Shown one piece after another: positions 6,749 through 12,597 of a DNA stretch of 12,597 nucleotides. This DNA is from Planctomycetaceae bacterium (GTDB taxonomy: Bacteria > Planctomycetota > Planctomycetia > Planctomycetales > Planctomycetaceae). Within the stretch, counting starts at the first letter, position 1, and every line of letters starts with the position of its first letter. The notes under the pieces are model-generated. The model did no database searches. It saw only the letters and a list, made by a program, of their open reading frames with translations, and was not told the origin of the DNA. The position numbers were made by a program, and so were the translations under genes. The stretch spans positions 7,821 through 20,417 of the forward strand of contig DLVV01000159.1 in the NCBI GenBank assembly GCA_003445035.1. The letters are read 5' to 3'.

Positions 6749-8176
6749 TCAGACCAGGGCCCTGAGCATCCCTGCGGCCTTGTCCATCGTCTCGTTGAAC
6801 TCCGCCACGGGATCCGATTGTGCCACGATGCCACCACCAACCGAGCACTGCACCCAGCCACGGCGGACAACGAATGTGCGGATCAGGATGCTGCTGTCCA
6901 TCGTTCCATCGCAACCGACATAGAACAGGCTGCCACAGTACGGACCTCGTGCGGTTGGTTCCAGTTCGGCGATCACCTCCATCGCCCGCACCTTGGGCGC
7001 GCCAGTGATCGACCCTCCGGGAAAGACGGCTTCCAGCAAGTCCCACGCGACCAGGCCGTCTCTCAGCACTCCACGGATCTGCGACACCAGGTGCAGCACG
7101 GTCTCGTAGACCTCCACACCGCACAACAGAGGCACCGTCACCGATGACGGTCGACAGACCCGCGAAAGATCGTTGCGGAGCAGATCGACGATCATCACGT
7201 TCTCGGCATGGTCCTTCTCGCTTTCGTACAACTCTCCCTGCACCAGCACCCTTGCTTCGGGGTCGCCCGGTCGACGCCGGGTGCCCTTGATCGGTCGGGT
7301 CTCGACCAACCCGTCCCTGAGTGAAACGAATCGTTCCGGCGACGCGCTGACGATCTCCCAGTCGGCGTGAGCCATGTAGCCGGCAAACGGTGCCGGGTTC
7401 CGTTGACGCAGCCGGGCGTAAAGTTCACGGGCGGGAGCGGGTTGACGAGCCAGCAAGCGTTGCGAGAGATTGGCCTGGAAAATGTCACCGGCGTGGATGT
7501 ACTCGATCACACGGGCAACCGCCTCCAGGTAGGCCTCTCGTGAGAAGTCGCTGAAGAGCCCGTCGTGACCGTCGACCGGCCAGAGAGGAGCGAGTTGTTC
7601 CGGATCGAGCGGCGCCGGTGGCGGTTCCACAGACGCCCCGACCGGTTGGTCAAAGGTCTCCAGTCGCGACAGCAACTCCCCAGCACGCTGCTCGGCTCGT
7701 TGCCGACGCGCTTGGAGATCCGTTTCGGGGAACCCCTGGGAGATGATCCAGGCGCGGCCCAGGACGTGATCCCAGGCCAGCACCCGGTCGTACACGCCCG
7801 CGGCCAAAACCGGCAGGGCAAACTCGTCGTGCGGGGACCGGGGAACCGTTTCCCAAGCCGCCCCGAGTTCATAGCCCAGCAGCCCGACCACGCCCCCCTG
7901 GAACGGGGGCAATCCGGCAACCCGGTCGGTCCGAAACGGATCGAGCAGCTCTCTCAGTCGACCAAACGGATCCACCCCCGTCGCCGGCTCGGTGTCGTCG
8001 ACGAATTCCACCGGATCAGCCACCAGGAATGAGTACCGGCTGACCTCCTCGCGGTCGATCCGACTCTCCAACAGCACCACGTCCGGCAGATCCGCCACGG
8101 ACTCCAGCGCCACCAACACGTCGGGAACCGAGTCGAGTTCGACGACCACGGGCACAGACAGAACATCCCCGTCCAT
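6749..8176 (-). CDS. pabB: Aminodeoxychorismate synthase component I
   Basis: PabB aminates chorismate to 4-amino-4-deoxychorismate with ammonia from PabA, in the cytoplasm. The product has 475 residues, normal for the family. The N-terminal domain (about 10-150) is the variable anthranilate-synthase-I-like part. The chorismate-binding domain spans about 210-472, with IHAGDIFQANLSQR near 230, PIKGTRRR with K297, and GGSITGAPK ending at K395. The lysine in PIKGT is the PabB hallmark (its nucleophile in the E. coli enzyme); TrpE has alanine there. This makes aminodeoxychorismate synthase the better call. The start at 8176 overlaps the upstream stop as TGATG and has GGAGAGG (8190-8184) 7 nt before it, a typical translationally coupled junction. 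An upstream in-frame ATG at 8236 would lie inside the previous gene and lacks support. No pabC lyase is fused or adjacent. Confidence 0.95.
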   Translation of the reverse strand: MDGDVLSVPVVVELDSVPDVLVALESVADLPDVVLLESRIDREEVSRYSFLVADPVEFVDDTEPATGVDPFGRLRELLDPFRTDRVAGLPPFQGGVVGLLGYELGAAWETVPRSPHDEFALPVLAAGVYDRVLAWDHVLGRAWIISQGFPETDLQARRQRAEQRAGELLSRLETFDQPVGASVEPPPAPLDPEQLAPLWPVDGHDGLFSDFSREAYLEAVARVIEYIHAGDIFQANLSQRLLARQPAPARELYARLRQRNPAPFAGYMAHADWEIVSASPERFVSLRDGLVETRPIKGTRRRPGDPEARVLVQGELYESEKDHAENVMIVDLLRNDLSRVCRPSSVTVPLLCGVEVYETVLHLVSQIRGVLRDGLVAWDLLEAVFPGGSITGAPKVRAMEVIAELEPTARGPYCGSLFYVGCDGTMDSSILIRTFVVRRGWVQCSVGGGIVAQSDPVAEFNETMDKAAGMLRALV

Positions 8177-8178
8177 CA
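8174..8178 (-). promoter_or_regulatory. TGATG stop-start overlap coupling the DHPS-like gene and pabB
   Basis: On the minus strand the TGA of the dihydropteroate synthase-like gene (8178-8176) shares its last base with the ATG of pabB (8176-8174). A strong GGAGAGG precedes it by 7 nt. This arrangement indicates translational coupling and shows that the two genes belong to one transcript. Confidence 0.8.
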
Positions 8179-9600
8179 CTGGCCCTCTCCGACTCGCCGC
8201 CGATGCACGGCACTGGTTTCCTCGACCGTCAGCCAACCCCAGGACAGCGCCTGATCCTGGACGTATCGCTTGCCGAGGGTCAACGCGGTGTGGGCCTTGG
8301 CCAGTTCGTAGCCCAGATAGAAGGCGTGTTCGGCAGACAACTCGGTGCCGCTGGCGGCCACGACGGTGTCAAAGAGCTGGTAAGGATCGGTGTGCTGCCA
8401 GTGCCCGTCACGGTTCATCACGTGCAGGAGGCCGCTGCGGCGGTCACTGTGCTCGACGAAGATTCGAAAATTCGGATCGGTCAGGGCCTCGGCCAATTGT
8501 TCAAGTGCCTCGGCCCGCTCACCCTTTGCTGACGAATCCCGCAGCGTGACCAGGCTCGAGTCAACGTGCTTGGGCAACACGCCTCGTTCGAAGCAGTGAT
8601 GCAGCAGCCGCCGGGAAAAATCGAGTTCCGCCACCGACGTGCGACACCAATTGATCACCTCCGTCGTCAACACGCTACCGACCTGCAGTTCCTCGCAAAT
8701 GGCCGCCAACAGGAAGTTGACGCCGGCACTGTCAACCTCGGTCAACTCGGTCACGTTTCCGGTGCCCATCATCATCCTGGCCTCCGGCCACCGTCGACGA
8801 GCCTCGAAGTACCGTTCGAGTGAGGCGGCGAATCCCAGGCCAATCGGTTCAAGAACCGGGTCAATTCGCAGATCGACGCCGTCAGACTGGAGACGCTGAA
8901 GAACCGGCTCGAGCGAATCGAGGCCAGCCGTCATTTCGGGAATGGCAACGACGGCGGTGCCCGAATCCGCTGCCAGCGGTGAAAGCCATTCGAGGTTGGA
9001 CGCATCGCAGCTGAGCACCAATTCGGCGCCGCCGGCAATCGCAGCCTCGACCTCCGTTCGGTCAAAACTGTCGATCGAAACACGCAGGCCAGCCGCGACA
9101 AGTTGACGCGTCGCCGACTCCACTCCCGGCCAGCTCTCCCCGGGCACCATCCCCAGGTCGATCACGTCGGCCCCCGATTCGGCCAGTAGCACCGCCTCGG
9201 CCATCAGTTCCGCCTCACCCAGTCGAGACGCGTGATTGATCTCGGCCAGGATCTCGATCGAATACGATTCCAGCGACACGTCGCGGCGGCTCTCTCCACC
9301 GAGGTAGCCGGGTAGGTCGTACAGGTCCTTGGGTCCCCGTTCGACGGGGACCCCGAGCGACTTTCCCAGGACCTGCAGGTCACCCTGGCACCATCCGGGC
9401 AACACGATTCGGTCGATGCCTCCGGAAAGTTCCAGTCGCCGCGCGACCAGGTCAGTGTGCAGCAACGCCGCCACGCTGACCCCCAGAACAGCCACGTCCC
9501 AGGACCAGTCGGCTCCTTCCGCCGAAACAGCCAGCACCTCGCGCAGCGGTGACTCGGCCAGGTGCCCCGTCACGAACAGGATTCGCTCGTTGGCCGACAT
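8176..9600 (-). CDS. Dihydropteroate synthase-like protein of the archaeal/H4MPT type
   Basis: The product has 474 residues from the ATG at 9600; the ATG at 9630 adds ten basic residues of poor quality. Three regions are visible. The N-terminal domain (1-110, RILFVTGHLAESPLREVL) matches my recollection of the domain found in front of DHPS-related proteins. A TIM-barrel like the pterin-binding domain of dihydropteroate synthase (about 115-320) has AEINHAS (119-125) where folP has its NVTPDSF motif, IDLGMVPGES (147-156), and SIDSFDRTEVEAA (175-187), close to the SIDT motif of folP. The C-terminal domain (about 378-457, HAFYLGYELAKAH...YVQDQAL) resembles a small cyanobacterial/archaeal domain. 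This architecture fits the DHPS-related family of archaea and H4MPT-using bacteria, expected to join a pterin diphosphate to an arylamine. It is not a normal folP, which is shorter and has the full substrate loop. It sits between genes for pterin and p-aminobenzoate metabolism. Confidence 0.85.
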   Translation of the reverse strand: MSANERILFVTGHLAESPLREVLAVSAEGADWSWDVAVLGVSVAALLHTDLVARRLELSGGIDRIVLPGWCQGDLQVLGKSLGVPVERGPKDLYDLPGYLGGESRRDVSLESYSIEILAEINHASRLGEAELMAEAVLLAESGADVIDLGMVPGESWPGVESATRQLVAAGLRVSIDSFDRTEVEAAIAGGAELVLSCDASNLEWLSPLAADSGTAVVAIPEMTAGLDSLEPVLQRLQSDGVDLRIDPVLEPIGLGFAASLERYFEARRRWPEARMMMGTGNVTELTEVDSAGVNFLLAAICEELQVGSVLTTEVINWCRTSVAELDFSRRLLHHCFERGVLPKHVDSSLVTLRDSSAKGERAEALEQLAEALTDPNFRIFVEHSDRRSGLLHVMNRDGHWQHTDPYQLFDTVVAASGTELSAEHAFYLGYELAKAHTALTLGKRYVQDQALSWGWLTVEETSAVHRRRVGEGQ

Positions 9601-9655
9601 TCGCCTCTGCACTCCTCTGGCGGACCGCATCCCCGCACACGCCGGGCGCGGCCAC

Positions 9656-10000
9656 TCACTTCACCCAGTTTTTGGGAAATCCATCCAGTGGCGAATCCTC
9701 TCCGGGCATCCACGTGGCGATCTCCTCGATCCGCTCGGCCAACGCCGTGTCGTGGGTGGTGATCCCACCGACGCGGTGAGTCTGCAGCTTGACCTTGACC
9801 CGGGCGTAGCCGAGTTCGAGATCGGGGTGGTGCCAGGCGGCCTCCGCGGCGTAACCGATCGCCGCGGCCAACGCCAGTGTGTGAGACCAACCGGGAGTCT
9901 GGTAGCTGCGCTGCAGCCAGTTGTCCTTCGATTCCCAACCCTCCAGAGACGCGAGGGCCTCCTGGATTTCCGCTTCGCTCAATACCACGTCATCGGCCAT
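9656..10000 (-). CDS. Pterin-4a-carbinolamine dehydratase family protein
   Basis: The product has 114 residues. The family dehydrates 4a-hydroxytetrahydropterins, and members also occur in bacteria without aromatic amino acid hydroxylases, often near pterin cofactor genes. The active-site signature is intact: EAAWHHPDLELGY with H57, H58 and P59, then VKLQTHRVGGITTHD with T74-H75 and D84. The start at 10000 has GGAGAG (10011-10006) 5 nt upstream; longer in-frame starts reach into the SDR gene and give non-protein-like sequence. The C-terminus (about 97-114) is a short extension past the usual fold. The gene lies 47 bp after the SDR gene and 55 bp before the dihydropteroate synthase-like gene, all on one strand. 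This suggests a role in H4MPT or folate-type pterin turnover rather than phenylalanine hydroxylation, since no hydroxylase is nearby. Confidence 0.92.
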   Translation of the reverse strand: MADDVVLSEAEIQEALASLEGWESKDNWLQRSYQTPGWSHTLALAAAIGYAAEAAWHHPDLELGYARVKVKLQTHRVGGITTHDTALAERIEEIATWMPGEDSPLDGFPKNWVK

Positions 10001-10047
10001 CGTTTCTCTCCAGTCGATCAATTCAGTCAGATATTCGAATTCCAGAT

Positions 10048-10836
10048 CTATCTCTGGGCGCCGCCGTTGGCACAGATGATCTGTCCGGTCAGATAATCGG
10101 CGTCCGGACTGACCAGGAACCTGGCCAGACGGGCTATGTCTTCGGGTTCTCCCCAGCGTCTCAGCGGTGTCTCGTCGAGGACCCGCTGCTGCCACTCGTC
10201 CGAGGCCTTTTCTCCCCAGGCAGTACGAATCCATCCGGCAGCGATGCAGTTGACTCGGACAGTGGGAGCCAGGCTCAGGGCCAGCGAACGCGTGAAGGAC
10301 ATCACCGCCCCCTTGGCCGCGGCGAACAACTCACCGCTGTCCCCCTCCATCCCGCGTTCGGCCTGGTCCCAACCGATGTTGAGCACCGTGCCACCGTTGG
10401 CCTCCCTCATCCGACGGCCCGCCTCTCGGGCCAGCCGGATCGTCGCCCGCACATCCACCTCCCACAATGCCGCCAGCTTCTCGTCGAATCCCCACTCCGC
10501 CTCCGGTCCGGTCAACAGATCCACTCCGGCATTGTTGACCCAGACATCAACTCGACCCAATGCCCGCCAACTGCTCTCCAGCATCGCATCGGCCCCGGCC
10601 GGGTCCGAGAAATTCGCAACGACCAGTTCGGCTTCACCGCCGGATGACCGGATCGACTCGACCAGTTCCTGGGCCGAATCGACCGACTTCCGACAATGAA
10701 CAATCAGCCGGGCGCCCCCACGAGCCAGCTCGCAGGCGATGGCCCGTCCCACACCACTGGACGAACCAGTGACCACCGCAGTCATCCCATCGAGCCGGCA
10801 GAAATCTGCTGACCTGTCCTGATCGTTACCTGTCAT
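10048..10836 (-). CDS. Short-chain dehydrogenase/reductase-like protein lacking the catalytic Tyr
   Basis: The product has 262 residues from the ATG at 10836, normal for the SDR family. The ATG at 10923 adds 29 Arg/Trp/Asn-rich residues, and neither start has a good Shine-Dalgarno site, so the start is uncertain. The Rossmann fold is clear: TGSSSGVG (23-30) for NAD(P) binding, HCRKS (48-52), whose basic residues after beta-2 suggest NADPH, NNAG (101-104), VRVNCIAAGWIRT (193-205), and a C-terminal YLTGQIICANGG (248-259). The catalytic YxxxK reads FAAAK: Tyr is Phe171 while K175 is kept. The usual Ser after NI is replaced (G155/W156/D157). Standard hydride/proton-relay chemistry is therefore doubtful. 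It is the first gene of the pterin cluster, so a pteridine-reductase-like or cofactor-binding role is possible. It also resembles 3-oxoacyl-ACP reductases, but the context speaks against that. Confidence 0.85.
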   Translation of the reverse strand: MTGNDQDRSADFCRLDGMTAVVTGSSSGVGRAIACELARGGARLIVHCRKSVDSAQELVESIRSSGGEAELVVANFSDPAGADAMLESSWRALGRVDVWVNNAGVDLLTGPEAEWGFDEKLAALWEVDVRATIRLAREAGRRMREANGGTVLNIGWDQAERGMEGDSGELFAAAKGAVMSFTRSLALSLAPTVRVNCIAAGWIRTAWGEKASDEWQQRVLDETPLRRWGEPEDIARLARFLVSPDADYLTGQIICANGGAQR

Positions 10837-10970
10837 TGCCGAAAACACCCGCCTGTTGATCCGCTTGCTCTTGCCGAAATTCCACGTACGTCTTTCATCT
10901 CGGTTCCATCCGGAATTCCCCATTCAACTCATTGACGGCTTTCCTTGCCACCTCCATAATGACGGTGTTC

Positions 10971-10983
10971 GGTCAGTTTGACC
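10971..10983. promoter_or_regulatory. Inverted repeat, candidate operator upstream of the SDR gene
   Basis: GGTCA-GTT-TGACC is a perfect 5-bp inverted repeat with a 3-bp centre, about 135 bp upstream of the chosen SDR start. Its size and symmetry fit a dimeric regulator site. Short repeats of this kind also arise by chance, and nothing links it to a specific regulator. Confidence 0.3.
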
Positions 10984-11221
10984 CGGTTCCGGGGCGTCTG
11001 TCCGACATCGGCGGCAATCGCGTGAGGCTTCCTGTCTTACGCAATCCCCCCTAGCTACAACTCCTGCAGCCCATTCGGGCCTATCGCTGTCGCCGATACT
11101 TTGAGACGTCATTTCTGATAAGTCACCCGTAATTCAGACAATTCAAGTCACCTAAACCAGCCAACTGGCAGGCTGCGTCGTTGTTGGTCCGTACGGATCG
11201 CCCAATGGCGTTGTCTCGACC

Positions 11222-11265
11222 AACCGGTCTCGGATGTCCGTACTCGGCCAACCAGACCGGTTTTT
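11222..11265 (+). terminator. Stem-loop followed by T-run, possible leader attenuator or small RNA end
   Basis: AACCGGTCT (11222-11230) and AGACCGGTT (11254-11262) form a perfect 9-bp stem with a 23-nt loop. The second arm runs into five Ts (11261-11265), which gives the form of an intrinsic terminator on the plus strand. No plus-strand gene ends upstream. If it works, it would end a short non-coding transcript or attenuate the leader of the ArsR-type gene. A competing pairing (GTTGGTC 11183-11189 with GACCAAC 11218-11224) overlaps the first arm. Confidence 0.35.
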
Positions 11266-11505
11266 CAGCCAAGGGCATCTATTGGTTTTGACAACATCCC
11301 GTTGGAGATTGGGAGATCACCGAAGCTGGTCGTACCAACGGAATTTTTGGTCGATAGACCACAAGAAGAAGGATCGACAAAGTTGATTGAACAAAGTGAC
11401 CGGGGCGACTCCAACCCCTCCACAACAGACGAGCAGACCGGTCAACCGGAAGGAACCGACGACAGATTCTCCGCGACGGAAACAATCCAAAAGACAGGCG
11501 AGACG

Positions 11506-11904
11506 ATGAACACGAACCTGATGGAAGCCCCGACCCAGGGCCTGTTTCTCTCCGACGAACTCGAAAACGAATTGTTGCAGATCTTCAAGCTGCTTTCCGA
11601 TGAAACGCGGCTGAGAATCCTGCTGTACCTGGGACGCGAGCAGGAGTTGCACGTCACGGCACTGTGCACACGATTGGACCAGAGCCAACCGGCGGTCAGC
11701 CACCATCTGGCCTTGTTGCGGGAGGCAAAGCTGATCGAAGCCAGGCGGGACGGCAAACACAACTTCTACTCGCTCAAGCGCGGACAGTTCCATTCCGTCA
11801 TCGAGCGGCTGTTCGAGTCGATTGCTGATCCCGAAAAACCCGAGATCCGTTTCGAGGAATTCGTGCTGCTGCACGGCAACGAAAACACGGGTGGCGAGGT
11901 CTGA
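11506..11904 (+). CDS. ArsR-family winged-helix transcriptional regulator
   Basis: The product has 132 residues, a usual ArsR/SmtB length, and is a small DNA-binding repressor-type protein. The fold is clear: [15 protein letters not shown] (29-43) is the first helix-pair signature, [17 protein letters not shown] (60-76) the recognition helix region, and [13 protein letters not shown] (78-90) the beta-wing. The motif where classical arsenic sensors have two cysteines reads ALCTRL, with only C54 and no partner. Metal or arsenite sensing by that site is therefore unlikely and the effector is unknown. The start at 11506 has AGG about 7 nt before it and gives a normal length. An in-frame ATG at 11302 would add 68 Ser/Thr/Glu-rich residues, which I think are not translated. 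It is divergent from the pterin cluster and alone in its transcript, with a terminator right after it. It could control itself, the cluster, or genes elsewhere. Confidence 0.92.
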   Translation: MNTNLMEAPTQGLFLSDELENELLQIFKLLSDETRLRILLYLGREQELHVTALCTRLDQSQPAVSHHLALLREAKLIEARRDGKHNFYSLKRGQFHSVIERLFESIADPEKPEIRFEEFVLLHGNENTGGEV

Positions 11905-11951
11905 GTTCTCAGCGACCCGTCCATCCGGCACCGTGATACCGGATCGAACCG

Positions 11952-11990
11952 GAGACCGCCCTGGCCGACGCCGCGGCGGTCTCTTCAATT
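11952..11990 (+). terminator. Intrinsic terminator after the ArsR-type gene
   Basis: GAGACCGCC (11952-11960) and GGCGGTCTC (11975-11983) form a perfect 9-bp GC-rich stem with a 14-nt loop, followed by the T-rich TTCAATT. It begins 47 bp after the stop of the ArsR-type gene and lies before carA. It separates the two transcripts. Confidence 0.7.
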
Positions 11991-12090
11991 TGGGCTCTCG
12001 ATCTGGTAAAGATTGTCTCGGTCACATCACGCGGAGTGCGTGTCGAGTCGTGTCCGCCGCGGGTCCCCACCGACGTGCGGGCGAGCAAGC

Positions 12091-12094
12091 AGGA
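12091..12094 (+). promoter_or_regulatory. Ribosome binding site deciding the carA start
   Basis: AGGA at 12091-12094 lies 6 nt before the ATG at 12101 and directly abuts another in-frame ATG at 12095. The spacing favours 12101. Confidence 0.6.
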
Positions 12095-12100
12095 ATGCCC

Positions 12101-12597
12101 ATGGACGATCGCATTGCCAAGCTGGCGCTGTCAGACGGGACCGTGTTCACCGGAAATGGGTTCGGGGCGCCCGGTGAGGTCTACGGCGAGGTCGTGTTCA
12201 ACACGAGCATGACGGGGTACCAGGAAATCCTGACCGACCCGTCCTATTGCGGCCAGATCGTGACAATGACCTACCCGTTGATCGGCAACTACGGTGCCAA
12301 CTCCGTCGATGTCGAAAGCGGTCGATTGGCGCTGCGAGGGTTCGTCGTTCGCGAATTGTGCCGTCACCCGAGCAACCAGCGACTGGACTGGTCGTTGGAG
12401 GAGTACCTGTCCGAGAATGGCGTGATCGGGATCGAGGGCATCGACACCCGCGCCCTGGTGCGTCGGATCCGCATCCACGGAGCGATGACCGGTGTGCTTT
12501 CGTCGACCGACACTGACGACGCGTCGCTTGTCAAGAAGGCGCAGTCGAGTCCGGAACTGGTGGGCCAGGACCTGGTCAAGGAAGTGATCCCGCAAGG
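12101..12597 (+). CDS. carA: Carbamoyl-phosphate synthase small subunit, N-terminal part (runs off the window)
   Basis: CarA supplies ammonia from glutamine to CarB to make carbamoyl phosphate for pyrimidine and arginine synthesis, in the cytoplasm. The visible 165 residues are the N-terminal CarA domain. It starts [16 protein letters not shown], then has the family motif [20 protein letters not shown] (about 29-48), [14 protein letters not shown], and the later [15 protein letters not shown] motif. The C-terminal glutaminase domain, about half the usual 370-390 residues, lies beyond the window. The start at 12101 is chosen over the ATG at 12095 for Shine-Dalgarno spacing. The gene follows the ArsR-type gene by 196 bp with a terminator between, so it has its own promoter, which I could not place. 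No PyrR-type attenuator is evident in the short leader. Confidence 0.95.
   Translation, partial: MDDRIAKLALSDGTVFTGNGFGAPGEVYGEVVFNTSMTGYQEILTDPSYCGQIVTMTYPLIGNYGANSVDVESGRLALRGFVVRELCRHPSNQRLDWSLEEYLSENGVIGIEGIDTRALVRRIRIHGAMTGVLSSTDTDDASLVKKAQSSPELVGQDLVKEVIPQ

Larger units (their letters stand above)
10837..11505. other. Gene-free divergent regulatory region, 669 bp
   Basis: This lies between the SDR-led minus-strand cluster and the plus-strand ArsR-type gene; the part above 11100 has a visibly lower GC share than the genes. Elements seen are an inverted repeat GGTCA-GTT-TGACC (10971-10983), a direct repeat AAGTCACC (11120-11127 and 11145-11152) around two AATTCA copies, and a block of repeats ending in a T-run (11181-11265). 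A lone TTGACA at 11288-11293 lacks a fitting -10 box. I find no confident promoter for either side and no gene. If the SDR gene starts at 10923, the region is 87 bp shorter. If ArsR starts at 11302, its right end moves there. Confidence 0.5.

Noticed and set aside
5742..6923. 393-codon plus-strand open frame across the thioredoxin/pabA/pabB region
   Set aside because: It is antisense to three genes with clear catalytic motifs; its translation is Arg/Pro/His-rich without domain features.
6749..8176. Calling this gene trpE (anthranilate synthase)
   Set aside because: The PIKGT motif with lysine (K297) marks aminodeoxychorismate synthase; TrpE has alanine there. The pterin neighbours agree.
8176..9600. 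Calling this gene folP
   Set aside because: It is about 200 residues longer, has extra N- and C-terminal domains and lacks the NVTPDSF motif; it fits the archaeal DHPS-related family better.
11288..11316. Promoter with TTGACA at 11288-11293
   Set aside because: No acceptable -10 box lies 16-19 nt downstream.
11302..11505. Longer N-terminus for the ArsR-type protein
   Set aside because: The extra 68 residues are low-complexity and the family starts close to the internal ATG at 11506, which has a plausible ribosome binding site.
1..12597. A defence system, prophage or mobile element
   Set aside because: No transposase, integrase, nuclease, phage or toxin-antitoxin gene and no terminal repeats were found; the genes are metabolic or regulatory.

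Overview
The window looks like a chromosomal segment of a high-GC bacterium, most probably a planctomycete (Planctomycetota). This is an inference. It rests on the pairing of a bacterial-type carA and pab genes with an archaeal/methylotroph-type dihydropteroate synthase-like gene, on a giant exported multi-domain amidohydrolase, on an exported thioredoxin/YHS-like protein, and on long gene-poor spacers. I see no mobile element, CRISPR array, tRNA, rRNA or phage gene.

Layout. (1) 1-317, minus: the N-terminal 105 codons of a protein with an acidic leader and an Arg10/Gly-rich tract, possibly transcription terminator Rho. A good sigma70-type promoter (683-710, minus) lies about 360 nt upstream, implying a long leader. 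(2) 847-4857, plus: a 1336-residue secreted protein built of three amidohydrolase-like units, of which only the middle one keeps the metal-binding residues. (3) 4865-4891: a perfect 10-bp hairpin between two convergent genes. (4) 5800-4892, minus: a secreted thioredoxin-like protein ending in two YHS-like repeats. (5) 10836-6012, minus: five tightly packed genes in the order SDR oxidoreductase, pterin carbinolamine dehydratase, dihydropteroate synthase-like protein, pabB, pabA. (6) 10837-11505: a gene-free divergent region with direct and inverted repeats. (7) 11506-11904, plus: an ArsR-type regulator with its own terminator. (8) 12101 to the end, plus: the start of carA.

The five-gene minus-strand cluster is the coherent system of the window. 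PabA and PabB make aminodeoxychorismate, the precursor of p-aminobenzoate. The dihydropteroate synthase-like protein belongs to the family found in archaea and in organisms with tetrahydromethanopterin (H4MPT) C1 metabolism. The carbinolamine dehydratase and the SDR are plausible pterin-handling partners. Together they suggest a pterin cofactor operon, most likely for H4MPT rather than plain folate. The SDR lacks the family's catalytic tyrosine (Phe instead) and serine, so its chemistry is open. The lyase for the last step to p-aminobenzoate (PabC) and the H4MPT-specific beta-RFAP synthase are not in this window.
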